64,000 nt of DNA. Origin: Echinometra lucunter. Taxonomy: Eukaryota; Echinodermata; Echinoidea; Camarodonta; Echinometridae. A program made the position numbers and the translations under genes. This document shows, piece after piece, positions 14,501-23,460 of this stretch. Numbering within the stretch: the stretch's first letter is position 1; the number at the start of each line of letters is the position of its first letter. Below the pieces are notes generated by a model, which saw only the letters and a list, made by a program, of their open reading frames with translations, was not told the origin of the DNA and did no database searches. The stretch lies in NCBI GenBank assembly GCA_029962745.1, contig CM057162.1, forward strand, positions 5,032,323 through 5,096,322, in the 5' to 3' direction.

Positions 14501-16306
14501 ACCTTGATTTAAAAATTACATATTTGATAAACAGGATGAGAGAATTCACACATTTATTTCTATTTGAATAACCAGGTAGTCCCATGAACATTTTCCCCCA
14601 TTCCAAATCTCTTAATTCTACCAAGCCGAATTATTCAATACAGAATTGCCACAAATGTTTAACCTTCATGCAGTTAAGAAATATATGTAAATAAGATTCT
14701 TTCTGTTTTGGCAAAATGAGCAGTAATTGTCCCTCGCAAACCCAAACCTCAACAGATGTTCCTTTGTGTATATGACTCCATGTAAAAGAATGAACTGAAA
14801 TTCTCCTTGTTTTCTGATAAGGGTTGAGCTCCTTGCTCGGAGAAAAAGCGTACTTAACTCTTTATTCGTAAAGTTAAACTTGCTATAACTATCCTTTGCT
14901 GTTAAATTATATGACCCACGTAAATAATTGTTAATAAAACAGTTGTAAATAGTTCCAGATTTTACTGCCTGAAAGACTGATTCCTGCTCAGAAATATTCA
15001 TGGTAATATCAAAATCTACAACAGGTACAAAATAGATTTTTTTTTAAAAATTTGACCGAAGGAGTAGCATTCTTCCAACTATTTGGTATGGCATGAGCAA
15101 TATCGATTATCTAGAGCATTTGATTTGCATTAAGCCTAAGATTTTGAAAATAAGCCGCGGGCTTCATATGCCCATTATCCAAAAATACGATTGATAGTGC
15201 GTATGCCTTTATTAAATAAATCACTATCAAAAATCATTTTACCTCTAAGCATTTCTGTATAAAATGGTGGTATTTTAAATGTTAATTTAGACGTGTCAAA
15301 ATCTCCCCCCCCAAAAAAAAAAAAAAAAAAAAAAAAATCAGAATACAATATCCATCCAGCATCTCTTTCTCCGTACAATAAAAAATTTAAACGCATTAAA
15401 CGTGGTGTCTTAACAATTTAAAATTCATCATTTTTAAACCCTCCATGCGAGTAGTCCTGATACATTATATTTCTACACACGCCTACACAAACACACATAC
15501 ACATCCTCACCCTCTCTCTCTCTCAGTCTCAACACACACCCACAAACATAAGTAATTTCATTCCTTTTTTTTTCTTCTTTGCTCACTGATTTGTGAAAAT
15601 AGCCTATATTTGATTTATCACATTTTCAAAAGAGGACATACACAGGCAACACACCACACACACGAAGAGTTCGTTATTAAAACATAAGCTGCATTCATAA
15701 AGCAAAGCTTTGAGGGAGAAAAACACCTTTAATTCTATTTAGTATTATCAGTATTGAATAAAACTTTATAGTCATACTGTACTACACTGTATTGGGATAT
15801 TGGGATAATTTAACCACCCTTAAAACAAATCAAGGTGCCTTTCAAAAAATTCAGGTGGATGTAGCATGCTTTAGAAGCAGAATATTTACCCCCCCCCCCC
15901 CCCCGCACAGTGGACACAGCACCTACTGTGTGGGAAATTAAAGGTCAATGCCAATGCACGATAATGTGCGTGTATCATGGGGGTGGCATGTTTTAGAAGC
16001 AAACTTATAAATTCAAGATTACACTTATACTGCTTTCACACCTAGGTACGGTCGCTGCGACCGATCGTTTTGGTCAAAAACGATCGGTCGCTGAGTACGG
16101 TCGGTGAGGTACTTCAGATGCGAAAATGTTGCAAATGTAATCAGTACCCTCTGTTCTAATGCGTTCAAGTGCATGTGCAATACGTAGAATGTATTCATAC
16201 TCTGATATTAATTAGATCAGTATAAATGCATCACTTACCAAATGTGTGTGCGTCTGAAAAGTTAGCAGGAGCGCCCCTTTTACCTCCTTCATTCCATGCA
16301 GGTAAA
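4219..16306 (-). CDS. FUT8: Alpha-(1,6)-fucosyltransferase (FUT8-like), left copy, eight exons found
   Basis: Core fucosyltransferase: a Golgi type II membrane enzyme that moves fucose from GDP-fucose to the innermost GlcNAc of N-glycans. Exons in coding order are 16239-16306, 13344-13530, 12307-12421, 10764-11001, 9090-9342, 8199-8375, 6796-6946 and 4219-4566. All have GT/AG borders and compatible phases. The joined protein shows the stem helices, the donor-site motif HVRRTD, the ATDD and VSDN motifs, and a C-terminal SH3 domain, in the order of animal FUT8. The amino-terminal exon with the membrane anchor was not found; it should lie above 16306. No frame break was seen. The stop comes 13 codons earlier than in the right copy. 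Confidence 0.9.
5151..5508. mobile_element. Inverted-repeat element with an internal palindromic minisatellite
   Basis: Ends are GGCCCTGAAGTACGCTCG and its inverse. The middle is built of about a dozen related modules around GAATTTCGC and CGTGAATTTCACG, in alternating orientation, so either strand can form many hairpins. The large overlapping frames on both strands here come from these modules and are not genes. Elements with the same ends but a different core are at 10230-10405 and 45384-45560. Confidence 0.7.
5608..5780. mobile_element. Small inverted-repeat element (GGGTGTTGCAAGAAAG ends)
   Basis: The left end GGGTGTTGCAAGAAAGTTGC has a near-perfect inverse at 5755-5780. It is about 173 bases, non-coding, and nested in the left-only insertion. 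Confidence 0.65.
6796..6946 (-). CDS. FUT8: FUT8 left copy, exon with the VSDN motif
   Basis: Flanked by TCTAG and GTATGT. It encodes [13 protein letters not shown] to [10 protein letters not shown], the conserved C-terminal part of the catalytic fold. A few residues differ from the right copy, for example TTSAK against TASAE. Confidence 0.9.
6961..7017. repeat. GA-rich microsatellite in an intron
   Basis: An interrupted GAGAGA run sits just upstream of the acceptor of the VSDN exon. On the transcribed strand it acts as part of a long pyrimidine tract. The right arm has a shorter version at about 48760-48800. Confidence 0.8.
8199..8375 (-). CDS. FUT8: FUT8 left copy, exon with the HVRRTD donor-binding motif
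   Basis: It encodes the segment [17 protein letters not shown], then [10 protein letters not shown] and IYLATDD. The paired arginines of HVRRTD are the catalytic donor-site residues of the family. Borders are ATAG/GTGAGG. The right copy has W for R after DKLR. Confidence 0.92.
8472..8516. repeat. (GAT)n microsatellite
   Basis: About 15 copies of GAT lie in the intron upstream of the HVRRTD exon. The matching tract in the right arm (about 47276-47296) has about half as many units. Confidence 0.9.
9090..9342 (-). CDS. FUT8: FUT8 left copy, exon with HGNPAVWW
   Basis: It encodes [28 protein letters not shown] and [12 protein letters not shown]. Human FUT8 has the same HGxPAVWW stretch before HVRRTD. 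Phases fit both neighbours (two bases carried in and two out). Confidence 0.92.
9400..9830. repeat. Hairpin minisatellite of TCTAATTxCCACTTxGT units
   Basis: Short units such as TCTAATACCCACTTGG are repeated in one orientation at 9410-9600, and their inverses (TTAGACGAAATGG, TTAGACCAAATGG) at 9620-9815. The whole tract can fold into one long imperfect hairpin inside an intron. It is conserved in the right arm at about 45960-46385. Confidence 0.7.
10230..10405. mobile_element. Palindromic inverted-repeat element in FUT8 intron (left copy)
   Basis: Ends are GGCTCTGAAGTACGCT and its inverse. The interior is an almost complete palindrome of GCGAATTTCGCG, GCGACTTGGCCGC and CCAGTGGTCGCG modules. 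It is non-coding. The right arm counterpart is 45384-45560. Confidence 0.75.
10591..10730. mobile_element. Short element with CAGGGCTGGATCCAG ends
   Basis: The left end CAGGGCTGGATCCAG and right end TGGATCCGCCCCTG are inverted relatives. No clean 8-base target duplication was found. The right arm carries the same element at about 45060-45200. A related end, CATCCGCCGCTG, lies near 10130. Confidence 0.5.
10764..11001 (-). CDS. FUT8: FUT8 left copy, exon with the cysteine-rich acceptor region
   Basis: It starts [15 protein letters not shown] and continues [10 protein letters not shown], then [11 protein letters not shown] and LPLSETC. These cysteines match the disulfide-rich part of animal FUT8. 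Against the right copy it has three silent and three amino-acid changes (A/S, S/A and N/K). Confidence 0.92.
11860..12290. mobile_element. Degenerate copy of a TTAA-type short element
   Basis: It is similar over about 430 bases to the intact element at 18702-19109, with one recognisable end (CCCAAATGGGTCA). It sits next to FUT8 exon 3. The right arm copy at about 44162-44570 is the same insertion. Confidence 0.6.
12307..12421 (-). CDS. FUT8: FUT8 left copy, exon with QRRLFYLQ
   Basis: Completes an AGA codon across the intron, then encodes [15 protein letters not shown] to [11 protein letters not shown], matching the helix before the catalytic domain. GT/AG borders. The right copy has R for G after YNL. 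Confidence 0.9.
12883..12916. repeat. 34-base palindrome with 15-base arms
   Basis: AGCAAACAGGAGACT is followed by four bases and then its exact inverse. It lies in an intron beside GCGCAAAGCAC sequence and is preserved at 43537-43570 in the right arm. Confidence 0.85.
13344..13530 (-). CDS. FUT8: FUT8 left copy, stem-region exon
   Basis: Completes a GAC codon with the last base of the upstream exon, then encodes [20 protein letters not shown] and a helical, Glu/Gln-rich stretch ending GGEQH. It corresponds to the coiled stem of FUT8. The acceptor is TTGCATCAG and the donor GTAATG. Confidence 0.85.
14370..15400 (-). pseudogene. LINE fragment, C-terminal end of a non-LTR retrotransposon (L1/Tx1-like)
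   Basis: Broken frames on the minus strand read [16 protein letters not shown], then [17 protein letters not shown], then YCSFCQN, then [10 protein letters not shown]. This is the order seen after the reverse transcriptase in L1/Tx1-type LINEs: conserved linker, a zinc-binding CxxC region and a terminal helix. Poly-T and frameshifts interrupt it. It lies in the intron between FUT8 exons 1 and 2. The right arm begins inside the same LINE (39898-40210), so the assembly gap falls in it. Confidence 0.6.
15300..15340. repeat. Poly-A tract inside the LINE fragment
   Basis: About 30 bases, nearly pure A, preceded by a C-run. It interrupts the LINE reading frame. Confidence 0.8.
16239..16306 (-). 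CDS. FUT8: FUT8 left copy, upstream stem exon (candidate)
   Basis: A 68-base segment has an acceptor ending CTTCCTGGACAG and a consensus donor GGTAAGTG. The only frame that joins to the next exon encodes [20 protein letters not shown]. The last base G plus the AC that opens exon 13344-13530 makes one Asp codon. Support is phase compatibility and splice quality. Sequence similarity in the FUT8 stem is too low to prove it. It has no counterpart on the right side because of the gap. Confidence 0.6.
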
Positions 16307-16383
16307 CTGTCCAGGAAGAAATCACATCAAAATGATTTTGCTTCACTTTCTAAGTAAACCGAGTTGAAGTGCCATTCCTAGGT

Positions 16384-16565
16384 AAGCTTAAAAAGTGCCA
16401 CCGAGATGACGAGATAATTCCTCATCTTCTCGACCTGTTTTTTGGTCCGAGAAGGCGAGAAGGCGAGAAGGCGAGATCCGGCATCTCGTCAACTCGACTT
16501 CTTGGGTCAGAGAAGAACGAGAAGGCGAGGAATTATCTCGTCATCTCGGTGGCACTTTTAAGCTT
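16384..16565. mobile_element. Inverted-repeat element with GAGAAGGC minisatellite core
   Basis: The 182-base element has ends of about 40 bases starting AAGCTTAAAAAGTGCCACCG, repeated in inverse at its right border. The centre holds direct GAGAAGGC repeats. It is non-coding. Confidence 0.8.
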
Positions 16566-17001
16566 CCGTGCATTCCTCAACTGGTCACAATATTACAAAG
16601 TTAAACAGTTGTACATGTAGAATCTTCCAGACAGATGTAATCTTGCACTTATCATGCTTGTCGGCCAACATATGGTCAAAGGAAATTTTATCGGTTTTTT
16701 TTTTTACAAGCTTGGCTGTCAGGTAGGCATAAGATTCACGTGTACCGATGACAACGAGAGGTATGGCTGCTCCCGTGGAAGGTGTCAGATTTCCTTTGCA
16801 ATTCTATCTTTAAGAGTATTGTTTTCTGTTTAGAAGTGGTACCCAAAGGTGTGTGTGTGTGGGGGGGGGGGGGGGGGGGAAGGTGTCTTCTAATCTTTAA
16901 CTTTTATTCAGAGTGTCTTTGAAGTTTGAATGTTTTAAAGTGTCCTGTTGTCTGGTTCTGTGGTTATTTCATGTATTTGCATGACCTTTATCTCTTCATA
17001 G

Positions 17002-17115
17002 GCCTACCTTCCATCGAACAATGTCATAGAAGTGAAGAATCCGGACGAATTCATGGTGAGGAGACAGACCATCAAGCTACACCCCGTGAAAAGCAGCACT
17101 GCAGCAGCACGTTGA
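17002..17115 (+). CDS. Possible terminal exon of an unidentified plus-strand gene
   Basis: After TTATCTCTTCATAG an open frame encodes 37 residues and a stop: AYLPSNNVIEVKNPDEF, then MVRRQTIKLHPV and KSSTAAAR. The mix of hydrophobic and charged residues, the clean acceptor and the stop look like a last coding exon. I do not recognise the protein and found no upstream exon. It would be transcribed opposite to FUT8. A chance frame is possible. Confidence 0.35.
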   Translation, partial: AYLPSNNVIEVKNPDEFMVRRQTIKLHPVKSSTAAAR

Positions 17116-17772
17116 TTCCTCATCGTCGACAGTCTTTCAATGCTTTCGGGATTCCTAGTTTAGGCGTTACGGCTTTAGAGAACGACAAATATAACATACC
17201 AAGTAGTTATGGTTCTTGGACTGCTTTGTTAACATCTATATCCATATCATCCAGGAAAAGCCAGGAAAACAAATGTAACGGTACCGAAATTTGCGATTTG
17301 TTTTTGTTTTTGAAAAGCAGTTCGTTTGCCTTCTTGCACTATTCACATTGTACTTATAGTAAGTTTATTTGAGTTGACAGTTTTCTTGGTCACGCTGGCG
17401 TTCTGGAATGTGAATAGGTAATAATGCACACCTGATGCAAGTGCTTGTAGATTTCTAAAAGATATTTGGTGGAATTTGTGAATAATAATCACAAGGTTGG
17501 GTTGTTGCTAGGCTTGGGGCTGACTAGGGTTTTCTAATGAATTGAACTGAATATGTTTATTGTCCGTAGAGGAAAATCTTTTTACATCGGATAAATTTAA
17601 AATACAAATACAAATACAATTTCAAGTGAAAAAAAAAACAGAGCAAAGATACAAAATTATTCAAAGATTATTCAAAGCTTGTACCGTACCTTTTTCTCAC
17701 ACATATACATATAAAATGGTACAACCGGCCGGTAAATACATTCCAACCTCTCCCGCTATATAGTATATATCA

Positions 17773-18659
17773 AATGAACATGTAGCCAAGTTGACAATGT
17801 GTAAAATTTAGTCAGATGCAGAAGTTTCAACACTAGATATTTCCAGATTCTCAGGGGCTTATCAGGCTGCTATTCATTCAAGCATTTTGCTTAAGATAGC
17901 TGGCCCCTGCATTCTTGTTTTTATTTCTGCTACTTGTTCATTTCTACTTATAATCATGTCTTTATTCTGTTGCCATTTGTTATTTAACTGTCACATTTGT
18001 AATTTGATCAATTATGTTGTATATCTATTAATATTGTTTGTAAATTTGTTATTTGATTTGACAATAAATGCAGAAACTCCTACAAAAAAAAAATTCGGGG
18101 GAAGGAAAAATGTCACTTATTGTTTCAAAAGAGGCACATGCTTGAATGGTAAAAGGGACACATTAGGAAACAAAAGGGGCAACTGTGGCAATTATTGCAC
18201 GTTGAGAAATTTGACTTACTGTAGACAGACAGGAAAAGGGCCATAATAAAAGTCAATTAGGGCATGTATGAGATTTCAATGAGGTAATTGCCCTACTGGA
18301 AAGGAAAACTTACGAGAGGTGAAGAGGGGCAGTGGTAGGATTTTAGAAGGGCCACTTATCTGAAGCGAAGAAGGGCACCTCATAGAAGATGAAAAGGCAT
18401 TTATTAATTTAAAACGAAATAGCTCCATGTAAGAAGAGAAAGGGTACGGAACAACTTTGAAAAGATCATTTTTAATCGGAAAAATGGGCAATTTTAGGGT
18501 GCTTGAAAAGTGGGGGCACTGTACCCCCTGCCCTCCTTCACGAGTCCACTCCCCCCCCCCCGCTCCGCAGCCCCTGAGAATCTGGAAATAATAGTGTGTT
18601 CCAACTTCTGCATCTAACTATATTTCACGCTTTGTCAACTTTGCCACATCATGTTCATT
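17773..18659. mobile_element. Element with long inverted repeats of about 100 bases
   Basis: The left end (AATGAACATG, then GATGCAGAAGTT, then CCAGATTCTCAGGGGCT) is repeated in inverse at 18570-18659. The interior resembles part of the hAT-like element at 40496-42317, with many short GGGGCA and GGGCACT stretches. No transposase is visible. Confidence 0.65.
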
Positions 18660-18701
18660 AAATCAAAAGAAGTTTCATAGATAAAACCATGAATTATTTA
18701 A

Positions 18702-19109
18702 CCCATTCGTGACATTGGTCCACATTTTGTGGTTTGGCCTAATATCTTTTGATGCAAAGCCCTAAAAATCATCCCAAATACATGAGCAGAAAGAGCAAAA
18801 AATTCTACACAAACTGTGCCCATTTTAGTTGCGTCAATATTCATTGTTTGATGTTGAAAATTTTTTAAAGGAAAATAAGCATTAAAATTCTTAAATTGCC
18901 AATGTGATAGAAAGTTTAAAATCACTGTTTTTCCCTGCAAATTGGCAACTTTTTGACTTCTCATCATAATTTCTGTCAATTTATATTCATTTCAGATACA
19001 TGACGTTTTATAAGAAAAATGTAGCATTAAAATAAAAATGTTGGTGTTGCCAATTTGAAGAATAAAAGCTGATCAAATTAGGATTTAAATAATTCCTGTC
19101 ACGAATGGG
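18702..19109. mobile_element. Short non-autonomous element with TTAA target duplication (piggyBac type)
   Basis: Ends are CCCATTCGTGACA and its inverse, flanked on both sides by TTAA (18698-18701 and 19110-19113). TTAA duplication is the mark of piggyBac-type transposition. It is 408 bases, AT-rich and non-coding. Older relatives lie in the FUT8 introns of both arms. Confidence 0.8.
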
Positions 19110-19113
19110 TTAA

Positions 19114-19890
19114 TATAGTGGCAAAACGCTTGCCCTAGTCCACGTACTGCCTGGACTGTTCTCTATGATCCGTATGCACACATATCAGCGCACACCATGG
19201 CTATATACAATGTATATGTACACAAATAAAGTGCACGTACGGACACACAGCCTGAGTTTCTTTCGGGGTAAGTGAATTCGTGGGAAGATCCTACATCAGC
19301 GAGCGCGCACGCATGTTCGGGAATTGGTGACCGTTTAAAACGACCAGCAGCTGGTCTACGCTTGCCCCTGTAGGCCTACTCTTTGATTTTAGTCTAAAAG
19401 GAATCACGAACATCTTCAAGTCCCCATGGCAAATCGTCTTTATTATGTCGTAACGAAATAACTGACTAACTTCAATACTTGCAGTTCAGCTGCTCTAAAA
19501 CACTCTTGCATAGTGCCGTCAGCTGTCACTGGAATCCTGGTCAAGTGTGATAAATTGCAGTAATTTTACCCGCAGATGAAACAAATCCAGCTTCCCACGC
19601 TACCTATACATGTATAGTATCTTGCAGATTTGACCATTCGGTGTTCATGATAACTGAATATTCGGTGTGGATTACCAGTGAAACAGAGAAAATAGCCCAC
19701 GGCATAACTAATCATGTCACATAATATTACAGTTGTACTTGTATTGTTTTGTTTTTCTATATTGTAATATTTTAGCATTCGTTCATTGTTTTAAATTGTA
19801 TTTTAATTGTATATGTCATACAGGGCTCTCTTGGAAAGTAGTTTTAATGTACTGAATGGACTACCCTGTGTAAAGAAAACAGAATATATA
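19114..19890. other. No gene seen
   Basis: Low-complexity to ordinary intergenic sequence. Short frames here show no family resemblance or splice support. The missing first FUT8 exon could lie here or further upstream, but I could not find it. Confidence 0.4.
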
Positions 19891-20870
19891 TATATAGTTG
19901 TGACAAGGAGGAGGCGGCGGGACGTTGCTAGTATGTTCACTTGCCTTTATTGAGCCGAGCTTTCGACCCTGTGACAGGTCTTCCTCAGGGCTTGAGATAC
20001 AAAACAAAAATTGACCAATTGCAAGCATGCAACAAAACAACGAAATGAAAACAGCATTATAACACAAATACAAACGTAAATAACAGAAAACGGTGTTAGC
20101 AATTGCACAGGCTTTTTAAGTTACAGTTAAATTAAAATCAAAGTGTTAAATCAAAGTGAAGAGACGAACGGAAAGTGTAAATCATATAACTCAAAGAGTA
20201 TAATCATAGCAATACTAACTAGTGTCTTGGCCGTGTGTTGTTTAGCGAATAAACATGGCGAGGGGTTATGTTTTGAAGGAGGTGGCAAAAGCACCGAACT
20301 CTATTGGTGGGCGGTGGGGTGTGGAGTAGAGTACCTACAAATAAGGTGTTGTGACTTTATATTATCCATAGCTTTTTCTCATTCACCTACAACTGCTTAT
20401 TATTGCCACCTGCATTGCTCCATCCTATGTGTATCTTATGTGGCTTCCCCGCCTACACCACTCTAAGTGGCGTCCGAGCGCATTCCCTGGTTCAGTGACT
20501 CCTGCTCTTGTGACGTACCACATCACGTGACCAAACACACGAGCAGGAATCACTGAACCACTCCCACAACCCCACCAGGTAATAATTAAAAACGTTTATT
20601 TCTTTTCATTTTGATTATATTAGTTTTCATATTCTTTTTGTTGTTTTCCCTAAGTTTTTTACTGTTTAGTTATGCTTGTCAATCCGTTTGTTTCTGTTTT
20701 CTGTTGTAGAACCCTTGATAAAGGCATATGTAGCCGAAAGCTCGGGACATTAAAGTGGAATTATACAGCTACGTCCGCTGTCTTGCGTGTTTCATTCTAT
20801 ATGCCATTAAACAAGACAGGGCCAATCATGTTAATGGGTTGTGCACACATTACATTTATATAATGTGATA
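19891..20870. mobile_element. Remnant with Penelope-type terminal repeats (family i)
   Basis: On the minus strand, 19900-20000 reads CTGAGGA, a stem, GAAAGCTC and then AGCAACGTC. On the plus strand, 20700-20790 reads a weaker TTGATAA, a stem, GAAAGCTC and then AGCTACGTC. These are the ribozyme-like ends seen in the other Penelope-type families here. The 700 bases between contain no recognisable reverse transcriptase. A 20-base inverted repeat (GGTTCAGTGACTCCTGCTC type) lies at 20491-20563. Confidence 0.4.
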
Positions 20871-20880
20871 TATATATATA

Positions 20881-21406
20881 GAGAGAGAGAGAGAAAGATG
20901 TCCCCTCACAAAACGTGTGCAGTGCCTCATTTTAGTACACATTGGAAGAAAATAAATGAAATGAAGCTGACGTAGCTCTCGATCATGTCCTTTTTATTAT
21001 GGCAAGCTTTCGGCCAACATGGCCTTCATCAGGTCTGAACAGATAAGAAACGAACAGGCAAAATAATATACACATAGAAGTAATATCAAAATAATGTCGA
21101 AATAATACTTAATTGAACAATTGAATATCAAAATAATATACCGAAATGATACGGAAATGATACTTAATGAACTTTATGAATGATGATACATAACTGAACA
21201 ATTAATGTCGAAATAACAAATAAGTTCAGTTATTCCAATTACGTATTATTTCGACATTATTTTGATATTACTTCTATGTGTATATTATTTTGCCTGTTCG
21301 TTTCTTATCTGTTCAGACCTGATGAAGGCCATGTTGGCCGAAAGCTTGCCATAATAAAAAAGGACATGATCGAGAGCTACGTCAGCTTCATTTCATTTAT
21401 TTTCTT
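20881..21406. mobile_element. Penelope-type terminal repeats, family ii, inverted pair
   Basis: One copy points left (20881-about 21225) and one right (about 21230-21406), head to head. Both carry CTGATGA-AGGCC-ATGTT-GGCC-GAAAGCTTG and downstream AGCTACGTC. The same family recurs rightward at 30141-30608 on the other side of the Penelope block, so that block is inserted within family ii. No reading frame of the parent element remains. Confidence 0.6.
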
Positions 21407-21419
21407 CATATATATATAT

Positions 21420-23460
21420 ATATATATATATAAAGAAAATCAAAATATGAAGAAAATCAAAATATGAGTTCTGCTTCGGAATGTTAGAATAATAAAATGA
21501 AAGATGCCAATAAATAAACAAATTCCGTCAGACGTGAAATTTACAAATTTTCGGCCATAGGCCTTCATCAGGTAATGATGAAAATTTTATTTAGTATCAA
21601 ACATACAAAGCGTAGAGCGCAAAAGCGCAAAGAGCTCCATGGATACCAAGCCAACCAAGGAGGAAAAGGGATAGAGAGAGAGAGAGAGAGAGAGAAAGGA
21701 AGAGAAAGAGAGAAGGGGAGAGAGAAAAAAAGGGGAGGTAAAGATGACGTAATAAAAAGGGAAGGAAAGCGAAGGAAAGTAACAAAGAAGCGCAAGGCGC
21801 ACAAAAACTCCAAGGAAACCAAGCAACCAAGAGAAGGACAAGAGAGAGAGAGAGAGAGAGAGAAAATGACGTAACAAAAGGAACGCGCAATAAAGAAAAA
21901 GCAAAAGAAAAGAAAAAAGATAGGGGAAAAGAGAGAGAGAAAAAAAAAGCAAAAGGCTGAGAAAAGAGAGAACAAAAGGGGGGAGAAAAGGAAGGGAAAG
22001 GAGTGAAAGAGGAGAAAAGACAAAAACAAAAAAAGGGGAAAAAGAGGAAGCCAGGAAGACAGGGAAAAAAAGAAAAAGAAAAAAGAAAAAGAATTGAAAG
22101 AAAAAGTAAGAGAGAGAAGAGGAAGAAGAAAAAAAAAGAAAGAAAAAAAAAAAGAAAAAAAGAGGAAGAAAAGACGGAAGGAAAGAAAACAAGCCTAGGA
22201 AATCTGGAATGAACGAAAAGTAGCGTTAAGGCCAAATGGATATAAAGTTCCCAGTTCGAAGATGATCCTCTCTTCTTGTTGCTTCCTGATGGCATCATCT
22301 CCTCTACACTTGAGAACACCGCACACCTTGAAATCGTCAATAGTATGTCCCGGTTGGTTAAAATGACGAGCTACTGGTAGTCCTTGTGTGTTCAGATGAA
22401 TGGATCGTAGATGCTCGGTGACGCGATCAGCCAGTCTGCGTTTTGTTTCTCCTATGTAGTACTTCTTACAAGCGGAACAAGAAATCGCGTATACCAGGTT
22501 ATCTGTAATGCATGAAAAAGATCCTTTCACTCTGTAGTTCCCTTTATGACCTCTGATGACCTGGGTGTTGTCGATACGTCTGCAAGTCTTACAACGTGGT
22601 CGCTTGCACGGGGTAGATCCCTTTTCTGTAGGTTCTGTACTTTGACTGCTGAAATGAGTGTGTACCAGCAAATCCCCAAGGCTTCTGTCCTTTCTGAATG
22701 CTCTCAGCGGCGGTTCCTTGAATATCAAAGAGGTAGTGGGGTTGTTGAGTAGAGATTTGAAGTTCCTCCTGATAGATGATGATAGCTCTGCCGTAGTTTG
22801 ATCAAAAGTGAAGACGAGGGGTGTCCTATTTAAGCTGCTCTTGGTAGTGTTAAGCGACAAAGTATCGTGTCTGGTCACTCCGGCGATCTTCCTCATAGAC
22901 TGATCGATGACATGTGGGGGATAGCTTCTGTTCAAGAAGAAATTTCTCATTTCCTCACAGCGCTTCTCAAAGTCATCTTGATTACTACACAGGCGTCGTA
23001 GTCTTGTCAGTTGAGAATAAGGTATGGCCTTCTTGCAGGCAGGCGGGTGTGAAGACTGATAGTTTAGGTAGCTGTGAGCGTCGGTTGGTTTGTAGTGCAC
23101 ACTGGTATCCAAGCGACCTCCCCTGGTAGTGATGTCGATATCCAGAAAAGCTACAGAAGTGTCAGATATGGAGTGAGTAAATGACAACGCTGGATGGAAT
23201 GTATCAAAGTGCTGGATGAGGAGACTAAGTTCATCTTTGGAGCAAGTAGCAATTCCAAAAATATCGTCGATGTATCTCTTCAACAAGAGAGGTTTAGGAC
23301 CTTCATAAGAAGACAGCATTTGGTTCTCCATGTACCCCATGAAGAGGCAGGCGTAAGATGGGCCCATTTTGGTTCCCATAGCAACACCTTTCTTCTGACT
23401 GTAGAAATCACCGTTGAACTGAAACGATGACAGATCCAAAACTAGTTCTGCAAGACGTAG
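21420..23460 (-). mobile_element. Penelope-like element, copy A (inverted, 5'-truncated)
   Basis: It is the reverse complement of the 3' part of copies B and C: C-terminal coding sequence, a long polypyrimidine 3' region, and the terminal repeat with the hammerhead-like core. It abuts copy B head to head with no spacer at 23460. The left end runs into a TA microsatellite. Confidence 0.9.
22195..23460 (-). pseudogene. Penelope-like reverse transcriptase/GIY-YIG endonuclease, C-terminal fragment (copy A)
   Basis: An open frame of 422 codons is identical in protein to the end of copies B and C. It begins just before the AMGTKMGP block of the reverse transcriptase, includes the YIDD active site, the CxxC-type linker and the GIY-YIG nuclease, and ends at the same stop. 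The first half of the reverse transcriptase is missing, so it cannot act alone. Confidence 0.9.

Larger units (their letters stand above)
558..14685 (+). repeat. Left arm of a large inverted duplication containing FUT8
   Basis: This block recurs as its reverse complement at 39898-51240. Position 557 pairs with about 51240, and 14685 pairs with 39898, the first base after the gap. Exons and introns both match; in exon 4 of FUT8 I count 6 differences in 238 bases. Left-only blocks lie at about 1130-3870, 4622-5865 and 11218-11893. The block is either a true segmental duplication or the second haplotype of a heterozygous locus. Confidence 0.9.

Noticed and set aside
16040..16115. Inverted ACGATCGGTCG words as a possible operator or hairpin regulator
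   Set aside because: Short, imperfect and intronic; nothing distinguishes it from chance or a transposon scrap.
21568..22340. Long overlapping frames of Phe/Ser/Leu or Lys/Glu/Arg residues, also at 25674-26444 and 29276-30046
   Set aside because: They arise from the polypyrimidine 3' tract of the Penelope copies and occur in all frames; no domain or start context.
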